This document shows, piece by piece, positions 5,892-11,806 of a stretch of DNA of 11,806 bases. Position 1 is the stretch's first letter, and every line of letters starts with the position of its first letter. The position numbers and the translations under genes are program-made. The stretch comes from Clostridiaceae bacterium (GTDB lineage Bacteria; Bacillota; Clostridia; DSM-8532). The stretch lies in assembly GCA_012727625.1 (NCBI GenBank), contig JAAYGP010000391.1:1-11806 (forward strand). Direction: 5' to 3'. The notes under the pieces are model-generated. The model saw only the letters and a program-made list of their open reading frames with translations, searched no databases and had not been told where the DNA came from.

Positions 5892-6154
5892 GTACCAAAA
5901 TATTAATTTATTTTTGCAAACTTATTAACTCCTGCAGAAGCCCTTTAGCAAGCAATGTGAAACAGCTGAAAACAATAGTTTTGCTTGCAATATCCGCCAG
6001 GGAATTTTCGGCAGGCCTTATTGGAAGTATTCCTTATTATGTCTTAATATTTCAGGTAATCTCCTTAAACAATAATACCATAGTTCATATTTCCCCAAAA
6101 TGGGAATGAGTAAACAAAGAAAAGGCACAATAATTAGTGTTACGGAATTGAATA
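5892..6154. other. Non-coding region between divergent mecA and maf
   Basis: I see no credible gene. A 74-codon open frame at 5885-6109 has no ribosome binding site and no recognisable protein character. Structural elements are weak: GCAAGCAA (5948-5955) pairs with TTGCTTGC (5981-5988) over a 25-nt loop, and TTCCC (6091-6095) with GGGAA (6102-6106). Neither is followed by a T-tract. Confidence 0.55.
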
Positions 6155-6183
6155 TTCCCAGAAAGCTTTTCCAGGTGTATAAT
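6155..6183 (+). promoter_or_regulatory. Probable promoter of the maf-mre cluster
   Basis: TTCCCA (6155-6160), a 17-nt spacer and a perfect TATAAT (6178-6183) predict a start near 6190 and a leader of about 50 nt before maf. The -35 matches four of six consensus bases. Confidence 0.6.
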
Positions 6184-6240
6184 AGGTTCAATACTTAGTT
6201 TGTTTTACAAAATTGAGTCTAAGGCGGCGGATAAAAATTT

Positions 6241-6864
6241 ATGAAACAACTTATACTGGCATCACAGTCTCCCAGGCGGAAAATGCTATTGGAGCAGGTT
6301 GGAATACCATTTTCGGTAATTCCGTCCGACACGAAAGAGGACATTGACAAAAAAGTATCCCCTGAAGAATATGTACGGATTGTTTCTTTAAAAAAAGCAA
6401 TGGATATTGCTGAAAAAATATCTGATAAAGATTTTGCCTGTCCTGTTATTCTCGCTGCAGACACAATAGTGGTTATTGACGGAAAAATTTTAGGCAAACC
6501 CGAAACCTTTGACGAAGCTTATTCCATGCTTAGCATGCTTTCGGGTAATTGGCATGAGGTAATAACCGGAGTTACGGTTATAGATACCGAAGACGGCATT
6601 AAACAATCCCATGTGGAAAAAACACGGGTAAAAATACGAAGCCTTGATCACGAAAATATGTTGCGATATATTAATAGCGGTGAACCTTTCGACAAGGCAG
6701 GAGGCTATGGTGTTCAGGCCTTGGGGGCATTGCTTGTGGAGAGGATTGAAGGTGACTACTTTAATGTAGTCGGGCTACCGCTGTATAAAGTATCAATCAT
6801 GCTTAAAAATGCCGGGATAAAAACTCTGCTTGACGGGGACACCGGCAAAAGTGAATTAAAATAG
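6241..6864 (+). CDS. maf: Maf family nucleotide pyrophosphatase
   Basis: Maf proteins hydrolyse non-canonical or modified nucleoside triphosphates to monophosphates; in Bacillus Maf is linked to septum inhibition and sits just upstream of mreB, as here. Visible motifs are the start LILASQSPRRKMLL (4-17), with S10-P-R-R13 for the triphosphate; AADTIV (72-77) with Asp74; GKP (85-87); and the signature GEPFDKAGGYG (147-157) with Glu148 and Lys152. The length of 207 is slightly above the usual 190-200 owing to a polar C-terminal tail. The ribosome binding site is unusually poor: GGCGGCGG is centred about 14 nt upstream, with an A/T run next to the ATG. No better start is visible and the N-terminus is canonical. 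radC, often found between maf and mreB, is missing. Confidence 0.95.
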   Translation: MKQLILASQSPRRKMLLEQVGIPFSVIPSDTKEDIDKKVSPEEYVRIVSLKKAMDIAEKISDKDFACPVILAADTIVVIDGKILGKPETFDEAYSMLSMLSGNWHEVITGVTVIDTEDGIKQSHVEKTRVKIRSLDHENMLRYINSGEPFDKAGGYGVQALGALLVERIEGDYFNVVGLPLYKVSIMLKNAGIKTLLDGDTGKSELK

Positions 6865-6920
6865 TTTAGAACTTTAAAGCCGGGATAGAATAGTTTTCAG
6901 AAACTGTAGGTACAGCCGGG

Positions 6921-6957
6921 TGCAGGTGGAACCAAAGGAACTTACCTGCAAGTTTTT
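6921..6957 (+). terminator. Terminator- or attenuator-like hairpin between maf and mreB
   Basis: TGCAGGT (6921-6927) and ACCTGCA (6944-6950) form a perfect 7-bp stem, extendable by two G-U pairs. It is followed after AG by TTTTT (6953-6957). It lies in the 135-nt gap before mreB, and I find no convincing promoter between the hairpin and mreB. Full termination would leave mreBCD without an obvious promoter, so partial read-through (expression tuning or processing) is the likelier reading. Confidence 0.5.
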
Positions 6958-6999
6958 CAGTCATCTTAAGCATAAAAAAGAGCAGAAAGGAAGATTTGA

Positions 7000-8016
7000 A
7001 TGTTAATAAGGGATATAGGAATAGACCTTGGTACCGCCAATACCTTGGTTCATGTAAAGGGAAAAGGTATCGTCATAAGGGAGCCATCCGTGGTTGCAGT
7101 GAACAATAATACCGGTGATGTTTTATCAGTCGGGCTGGAAGCAAAAAACATGATAGGGCGTACACCAGGGAATATTACTGCAATAAGGCCTATGAAAGAC
7201 GGGGTCATTGCGGATTTTCAGATCACCCAGGCAATGCTCAAGTATTTCATACGCAAGGTAATGGGGAAAAGCCTTGTAATAAAACCCAGAGTCATTGTTT
7301 GTGTTCCGTCAGGTGTAACCGAGGTTGAAAAAAGGGCTGTTATTGACGCGACATTGCAAGCTGGAGCAAAAGAAGCGTATCTTATTGAAGAACCAATGGC
7401 GGCTGCAATTGGCGCAGGGCTGCCTGTTGAAGAACCCTACGGCAGCATGGTTGTTGATATTGGCGGCGGTACCAGCGAGGTTGCCGTTATATCACTCGGA
7501 GGTATTGTTGTAAGCCGTTCTCTGCGTGTCGCGGGGGATGACCTTGATGATGCAATTGTACATTATGTAAAAAAGGAATATAATTTAATGATAGGGGAAC
7601 GAACCGCCGAGGATATAAAAATAAAGCTTGGATCCGCATATCCTTTGGAAACCGAGGAGACGTACAGTATAAGCGGAAGGGATCTTGTTACAGGACTTCC
7701 AAAGGACATAGCCATCAGCTCGGAAGAAATCAGGGAAGCTTTAAAGGAAGTAGTTAATTCTATTGTTGATTCCATAAAATACACACTTGAAAAAACACCT
7801 CCGGAGCTTGCGGCTGATGTTATGGAAAGAGGAATTGTGCTTACAGGCGGGGGTGCTCTTCTTAGAGGACTGGATAAACTTATTAAAGGGGAAACCGGAA
7901 TTCCGGTCAATATTGCTGAGTACCCTCTGGACTGCGTTGTTCTTGGAACGGGCATGGTTTTGGATGAAATAGAAGCGCTCAAAAATGTGTTGGTTTCCTC
8001 AAATAAAGGCAGATAA
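7000..8016 (+). CDS. mreB: Rod shape-determining protein MreB
   Basis: MreB is the bacterial actin that forms membrane-bound filaments and guides lateral wall synthesis. The 338-residue length is normal. Actin-fold motifs are clear: phosphate-1 loop DLGTANT (9-15), the PSGVTEVEKRA block (103-113), phosphate-2 loop VVDIGGGTSEVAVIS (151-165), and adenosine motif LTGGGALLRG (281-290). The RVAGDDLDDAI block (176-186) and the C-terminal block CVVLGTG (312-318) are also typical. AAGGAAG lies about 6 nt before the ATG. mreC follows after 22 nt, so mreBCD is one transcription unit. A paralogue such as Mbl is possible in principle, but the maf-mreBCD position argues for MreB itself. Confidence 0.97.
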   Translation: MLIRDIGIDLGTANTLVHVKGKGIVIREPSVVAVNNNTGDVLSVGLEAKNMIGRTPGNITAIRPMKDGVIADFQITQAMLKYFIRKVMGKSLVIKPRVIVCVPSGVTEVEKRAVIDATLQAGAKEAYLIEEPMAAAIGAGLPVEEPYGSMVVDIGGGTSEVAVISLGGIVVSRSLRVAGDDLDDAIVHYVKKEYNLMIGERTAEDIKIKLGSAYPLETEETYSISGRDLVTGLPKDIAISSEEIREALKEVVNSIVDSIKYTLEKTPPELAADVMERGIVLTGGGALLRGLDKLIKGETGIPVNIAEYPLDCVVLGTGMVLDEIEALKNVLVSSNKGR

Positions 8017-8020
8017 TGTT

Positions 8021-8030
8021 GAGGAAGGGG
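8021..8030 (+). promoter_or_regulatory. mreC: Ribosome binding site supporting a TTG start for mreC
   Basis: GAGGAAGGGG is a strong purine-rich site 8 nt before TTG at 8039. The in-frame ATG at 7985, inside mreB, has no such site upstream. Confidence 0.75.
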
Positions 8031-8038
8031 TCTACCTT

Positions 8039-8881
8039 TTGCGGAGGCTTTTTGAAAACAAAGTATTTATTATATCTTTAGTTGTTGTTTTGTTGTTTGT
8101 TCTGGCTGCATTAACCGCCGGTGAGGACAGTAAGCTTAATGTAGTCCGCAATATTCTTTCTGTGCCTTTAAATCCGTTGCAAAAGGGAATAAAAACCGCA
8201 GGCGACAAAATAAAAGACACAATTAATTTTTTCAGGGATGTAAGAAAAGCAAGGGAAGAAAACATCGAGCTTAAAAGAAAACTTTCGGAAGCGGAAAGGG
8301 AACTTGAGAAAGTATACAGACTGGAAAAAGAAAATGAAAATTTGAAAAAGCTGTTGTCTTTTAAGGAACAATTTGCTCAGGAAATGGTCGGATGTAATGT
8401 TACATCCATAGATCCGGGCAACTGGTATGAAATATTTACAATTGACAGGGGCAGCAAGGACGGCATATCGGTAAACGATCCTGTAATTAACGCCAATGGT
8501 CTTGTGGGAAGGGTTTCAAGAGTTGATCTGCTGTCATCAAAAGTCGTATCAATCATTGATACGGAAAGTTCTGTATCAGCAAGGCTTTCAAAGTCAAGAG
8601 ATCTTGTAATACTGAGAGGTGACGCTCAGCTAAGGACGGAAGGACTGTGCCGGCTTGATTACATTCCTCCCGATGTGGAAGTTTCAGTTGGAGATAAAGT
8701 AGAAACGTCGGGAATGAGCAGCCTTTATCCAAAAGGCGTAATTATCGGGGAAATAATACAGGTGGTAAAAAACGAAGGACAATTTGATTATTACGCAATT
8801 GTAAAGCCTGCTGTTGATTTCAGAAGGCTTGAGGAGGTTGCGGTTATTAAGATGGGCCAGGAGGGGGAAGGGAATCAATGA
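8039..8881 (+). CDS. mreC: Rod shape-determining protein MreC (TTG start)
   Basis: MreC links cytoplasmic MreB to the periplasmic or outer-face wall synthases. The 280-residue protein has one N-terminal membrane span (about 9-26), a coiled coil (about 60-108; ENIELKRKLSEAERELEKVY), and the extracellular beta domain, with ITSIDPGNWY-like and DRGSKDGISVNDPVI blocks (here 122-130 and 137-150), NGLVGRV (153-159), and the late GDKVETSGMSSLYPKG region (218-233). The chosen start is TTG, because a strong site (8021-8030) precedes it and the resulting N-terminus, MRRLFENKVF, looks like other clostridial MreC starts. The longer ATG reading (7985) adds MCWFPQIKADNVEEGVYL, overlaps mreB by 32 nt and lacks a ribosome binding site. 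The stop overlaps the mreD start. Confidence 0.93.
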   Translation: MRRLFENKVFIISLVVVLLFVLAALTAGEDSKLNVVRNILSVPLNPLQKGIKTAGDKIKDTINFFRDVRKAREENIELKRKLSEAERELEKVYRLEKENENLKKLLSFKEQFAQEMVGCNVTSIDPGNWYEIFTIDRGSKDGISVNDPVINANGLVGRVSRVDLLSSKVVSIIDTESSVSARLSKSRDLVILRGDAQLRTEGLCRLDYIPPDVEVSVGDKVETSGMSSLYPKGVIIGEIIQVVKNEGQFDYYAIVKPAVDFRRLEEVAVIKMGQEGEGNQ

Positions 8882-9393
8882 AAAAAAAGATTTTGTACTT
8901 AACTCTCCTGATCTATACAGCATGTCTTATGCAAAGCACTGTTTCAGACTATATTGAAATAGCAGGCATAAAGCCAAACCTGCTTCTTGTGGTTGCCATA
9001 TCCATTGCCCTTATAAGAAAGGATATGGAAGCGGCTTTCATGGGGCTTACCCTGGGACTTGCAATGGATGTGCTTGTGGGAAGGACACTTGGCTGGTACG
9101 CATTATGTCTGTTTTTAATTTGTTTCCCCATCGGGTTGATTAACCAGAAATTATATAAGGAAAATCCTTTAATACCCATCTCTTTTGTGTTTTTTTCATC
9201 GATAGCAGTGGAAACCCTATATTATATGATAAACTTTTTTCTTCGTGGATATCAGGATATAGCCTTTATGTTTACCAGGATTATTATTCCTGAAAGCATT
9301 TATAATGCAGCCATGACGCTTATTGTATATCCTGTTGTGCTGATTGTTTACAGAAAGCTTGATAAGTTCGATCATGTTCATACAAGGTTGTAA
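8878..9393 (+). CDS. mreD: Rod shape-determining protein MreD
   Basis: MreD is the small polytopic membrane component of the elongasome. This 171-residue protein is hydrophobic, with about five to six membrane spans (roughly 5-20, 34-46, 51-67, 72-90, 99-120 and 140-158). The family hallmarks KPNLLLVVAISIAL (32-45), GLAMDVLVG (60-68) and the late PESIYNAAMTLIVYPVV (138-154) are present. The ATG overlaps the mreC stop as ATGA, with AGGAGGGGG upstream, so translation is coupled to mreC. The next gene, PBP2, starts 203 nt on. Confidence 0.93.
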   Translation: MKKKILYLTLLIYTACLMQSTVSDYIEIAGIKPNLLLVVAISIALIRKDMEAAFMGLTLGLAMDVLVGRTLGWYALCLFLICFPIGLINQKLYKENPLIPISFVFFSSIAVETLYYMINFFLRGYQDIAFMFTRIIIPESIYNAAMTLIVYPVVLIVYRKLDKFDHVHTRL

Positions 9394-9402
9394 GTCATGG
9401 AA

Positions 9403-9480
9403 GATATTGTGCAATGGGAGGAAACTTAAACATACCGGTTCTTGCTAATGAAGCTCTTGTTTCCGCTATTGCTCAATATC
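9403..9480. repeat. Long-range inverted repeat in the mreD-PBP2 gap (copies 2 and 3 of GATATTGNGCAAT)
   Basis: GATATTGTGCAAT (9403-9415) and ATTGCTCAATATC (9468-9480) are complementary at 12 of 13 positions, the central base being the only mismatch, and enclose 52 nt. The arms are the second and third copies of the 13-mer found at 2522-2534. As RNA this would be a hairpin 18 nt after... the mreD coding end region without a T-tract; as DNA it could be a pair of operator sites upstream of the PBP2 promoter. Confidence 0.55.
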
Positions 9481-9564
9481 CTTAAAACAGATTTTATGAA
9501 CTGTAACAGAACATCCGGGTAAATAAATTGTAAATTTTAAATATGGAATTGCTTTTGGAATGTA

Positions 9565-9573
9565 TGGTACAAT
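9565..9573 (+). promoter_or_regulatory. Possible extended -10 promoter for PBP2
   Basis: TGG followed by TACAAT (9568-9573) fits an extended -10 element. No good -35 lies at 16-18 nt. The predicted start near 9580 leaves a very short leader that still contains the GAGGTGA site (9584-9590) before the ATG at 9597. It would give PBP2 expression independent of mreBCD. Confidence 0.45.
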
Positions 9574-9596
9574 TGAGCAAAGAGAGGTGAGCGCAA

Positions 9597-11672
9597 ATGG
9601 ACCCTGTTAAAAATAAAGAAAAGGAAAAAGAAATGCAGGCCGATCTGAAAAGGCGGTATATTATATTTTTTCTGATCCTGGTTATATTCTGTGGTATTAT
9701 TTTGCGCCAGCTTGTTGATTTGCAGATTGTAAACGGCAAGGAGTATCTTGACACCTCAACAAAAAGGATTGCCACAAGCGGAGTTATTTACGCCAACAGG
9801 GGCAATATTTATGACAGGAACGGGATTCCCATTGCCGGAAACCGTATGGGATTCTGCGTTCAATATGTTGACACGAAGCTTTCCAATGGTGAGAAAAACG
9901 CTGCAATTGCCCGATTGATAGATTTATTCAATAAAAACGGTGATAAGTATCATTCCACCATGAACAAAATTTTCAGTTTCACATCAATGGATTTTCTGAT
10001 AAACCGGGAAGGCTTTATTAACCAGATAAGCATAAGTGACGAGGATAAATCGTTTTTGATGGAAGCGGAGCCTAAAGAGGTTTTTAAATACATGCGCGAA
10101 AAAACCTTTGGGATCGATGCCCAATATACCGATGAAGAGGCTTATAGAATAATGGAACTGCGGTATGAAATGCTTATTAATTACTGTACAATTTCCGATC
10201 CTCTTTTAATCGCGGAAGACGTATCAATTGATACAGTTATAGCATTAGAGGAGCGGAATGAGGAATTTTCCGGGTTCACAACATATTCAAAGCCTTTCAG
10301 GGAGTATTATGATGCTCATCTTGTAGCTCATGTTTTGGGCTATATAGGAAGCATCGGTGATGAATTTGAGGAATGGTCAAAAAAGTATCCCAGGCTGGGC
10401 TATTTACCAAACGACAAGGTGGGAATATGCGGGATTGAGCGCTCTGAGGAGCATGTTTTAAGAGGAATTAACGGAGTTACAAGAAAAGAAGTCGACATCG
10501 AGGGGCGCCTTACTTACTATGAAGTTGTTGAGCCGCCTGTTCCCGGTCAGGACATTTATCTGACCATTGATCTTAATCTGCAGAAAGCTACTTATGAATC
10601 TATTGAGCGGAATATCGAGATAATTCGTAACAGGGAGCACAAAAAGAATTTTCATGACGCCAATGCAGCAGCTGTTGTGGCTATGGATGTAAAATCCGGG
10701 GAGATTCTTGCCATGGTCAGTTATCCGGCTTTTGATCCGGCGGATTTTCTTGAGGGTAATAATGAAAAGATCAGTTATATCCTGAATCATCCGGATCGAT
10801 TAATATTTAACAGGGCAACCAGCGGAAACTACGCACCCGGTTCCACCTATAAACCTTTAATAGCCATAGCGGCCCTTGAAAGCGGGATCATAACACCAAG
10901 CCAAAGAATTGACTGCCCATATACCAAAACAATAGGAGGCCTGGTTTGGAGAAATCCCGAGGGGAACCAGGGCAGAATAGTTCTTGAAAAAGCCCTGGCC
11001 ACATCCAGTAACATGTATTTCTTTCAGATTGGCTTTGCAACAGGAATTGATAACATTGTAAAATGGGCAAAAAACTTCGGTTTCGGCAAAAAAACCGGGA
11101 TTGAAATAGGAGAATCCATAGGCGCTATTGCGTCAAGGGAGTATAAGCAGGTATACATTAAAGAAAGCTGGGTTCCGGCGGACACCTGTAATGCTTCCAT
11201 TGGTCAGCTGTATAACGCCTTTACCCCGATTCAGCTTGTAAACTATGTGGCGACAATAGGAAACGGTGGCAGGTTATATCGGCCTCATTTGGTGAGAAAA
11301 CGTATGGACGCATCGGGACAGGTTCATTTCACGGAAATTGAATATCAGCTGACTACAGCAAAGGAATCCACAATCAAGGCGGTGCAGAAAGGAATGGTTG
11401 CAGTTGCCAATTCTGAAGATGGAACCGCGGTAAACATATTTAAGGATTTCCGTCCTATTATAGGCGAAGTTGCCGGGAAAACCGGTACCGCTGAAACCGG
11501 TCAGGAGGCAACATCTTCTTCCAATGCACTGTTTGTATGCTATGCTCCTGCCGATGATCCGGAGATAGCGGTAGCCGTTGTGGTCGAAAAAGGTGTTTCA
11601 GGGGCCTGGTCCGCGCCAATTGCAAGAGATGTGCTTATGGCATATTTTAATATACAGGATCAATCAAATTAA
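9597..11672 (+). CDS. mrdA: Penicillin-binding protein 2 (class B transpeptidase, elongasome)
   Basis: This 691-residue class B PBP makes peptide cross-links during cell elongation. After a short charged cytoplasmic tail (1-19) there is one membrane span (about 21-37). The dimerisation domain starts with the RGNIYDRNG block (68-76) and includes HVLGYIG (245-251). The transpeptidase domain carries all three catalytic motifs: S416-T-Y-K419, S470-S-N472 and K628-T-G-T631. Its place after mreBCD supports the PBP2/MrdA role with RodA and MreBCD. An inserted, charged stretch at about 97-210 is longer than in E. coli PBP2, as I recall for Firmicutes homologues. GAGGTGA lies 6 nt before the ATG. The alternative name pbpA is also used in Clostridia. 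No terminator follows, so more cluster genes (often minCDE or rodA) may lie beyond the window. Confidence 0.95.
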   Translation: MDPVKNKEKEKEMQADLKRRYIIFFLILVIFCGIILRQLVDLQIVNGKEYLDTSTKRIATSGVIYANRGNIYDRNGIPIAGNRMGFCVQYVDTKLSNGEKNAAIARLIDLFNKNGDKYHSTMNKIFSFTSMDFLINREGFINQISISDEDKSFLMEAEPKEVFKYMREKTFGIDAQYTDEEAYRIMELRYEMLINYCTISDPLLIAEDVSIDTVIALEERNEEFSGFTTYSKPFREYYDAHLVAHVLGYIGSIGDEFEEWSKKYPRLGYLPNDKVGICGIERSEEHVLRGINGVTRKEVDIEGRLTYYEVVEPPVPGQDIYLTIDLNLQKATYESIERNIEIIRNREHKKNFHDANAAAVVAMDVKSGEILAMVSYPAFDPADFLEGNNEKISYILNHPDRLIFNRATSGNYAPGSTYKPLIAIAALESGIITPSQRIDCPYTKTIGGLVWRNPEGNQGRIVLEKALATSSNMYFFQIGFATGIDNIVKWAKNFGFGKKTGIEIGESIGAIASREYKQVYIKESWVPADTCNASIGQLYNAFTPIQLVNYVATIGNGGRLYRPHLVRKRMDASGQVHFTEIEYQLTTAKESTIKAVQKGMVAVANSEDGTAVNIFKDFRPIIGEVAGKTGTAETGQEATSSSNALFVCYAPADDPEIAVAVVVEKGVSGAWSAPIARDVLMAYFNIQDQSN

Positions 11673-11806
11673 TAATAACAACAACAGGCAAAGGCTTACC
11701 TGAGAATACTTGATGATTCATATATGTTTTCATAAGAACCATGTGTAAACGGCATGTAAACAGCGGGTGAACATGTGGGTTCGGGCTTGCTGTGAGTTCC
11801 GGGTCC
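11673..11806. other. Start of the intergenic region after PBP2
   Basis: No gene can be assigned in these 134 bases. They include near-direct repeats CATGTGTAAAC (11740-11750) and CATGTAAAC (11753-11761), followed by GTGAACATGTG (about 11767-11777). An ATG at 11773 opens a frame that runs off the edge, but it has only a weak GGGTGA two bases upstream and encodes nothing recognisable. A short CAGG/CCTG hairpin near 11684-11702 has no T-tract. Confidence 0.5.

Noticed and set aside
5885..6109. 74-codon open frame on the plus strand
   Set aside because: No ribosome binding site, no recognisable domain, low-complexity composition, and it overlaps the mecA promoter. Treated as non-coding.
6923..6932. 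GGTGGAACC resembling the T-box antiterminator motif upstream of mreB
   Set aside because: There is no Stem I or specifier loop, the leader is too short, and the downstream gene is not an aminoacyl-tRNA synthetase or amino-acid gene.
9397..9429. Ten-codon frame MEDIVQWEET just after mreD
   Set aside because: No ribosome binding site, and it overlaps the inverted repeat. Too short to support without expression data.

Overview
The window looks like ordinary chromosome of a Gram-positive, moderately AT-rich bacterium of the class Clostridia. The gene content (maf-mreB-mreC-mreD-PBP2, ybaB-recR, a MecA adaptor, GalU), strong AGGAGG-type ribosome binding sites, sigma-A-like promoters and protein sequence styles are closest to my memory of the Acetivibrio/Ruminiclostridium cluster. 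This placement is an inference from style, not a database match. I see no transposase, phage gene, CRISPR array, tRNA or rRNA.

Layout. Positions 1-2341 (minus strand) hold a compact three-gene operon: a condensation-fold acyltransferase, then a zinc-ribbon multi-span membrane protein (DUF6320 type), then the first 40 codons of a metallophosphoesterase that runs off the left edge. Positions 2342-2754 are intergenic between divergent units. They contain a candidate structured RNA on the plus strand (a long irregular hairpin followed by a T-tract), a near-consensus promoter, and a hairpin at the predicted 5' end of the next transcript. Positions 2755-4823 (plus) carry ybaB/ebfC, recR and galU. 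A 23-bp AT-rich hairpin at 4926-4976 probably terminates galU and the convergent mecA-like gene (minus strand, 5158-5784). After about 450 non-coding bases, the plus-strand cell-shape cluster runs from 6241 to 11672: maf, mreB, mreC, mreD and a class B PBP2 (mrdA type). It probably continues beyond the right edge, because no terminator follows PBP2.

How the genes work together. YbaB and RecR belong to nucleoid binding and recombinational repair. GalU supplies UDP-glucose for envelope polysaccharides. MreB, MreC, MreD and PBP2 are the core of the elongasome (rod complex), with Maf as the usual upstream companion. The acyltransferase/DUF6320/phosphoesterase operon has no assigned pathway and is the least understood coding part of the window.

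Best leads. (1) The candidate RNA at 2436-2600. (2) The motif GATATTGNGCAAT, present three times and only in non-coding DNA, once inside that RNA and twice as an inverted pair between mreD and PBP2. (3) The uncharacterised acyltransferase-DUF6320-phosphoesterase operon, whose membrane protein appears to be built from about four diverged copies of one repeat. Several starts were moved on ribosome-binding-site evidence: acyltransferase, ybaB, galU, mecA, and mreC with a TTG start.
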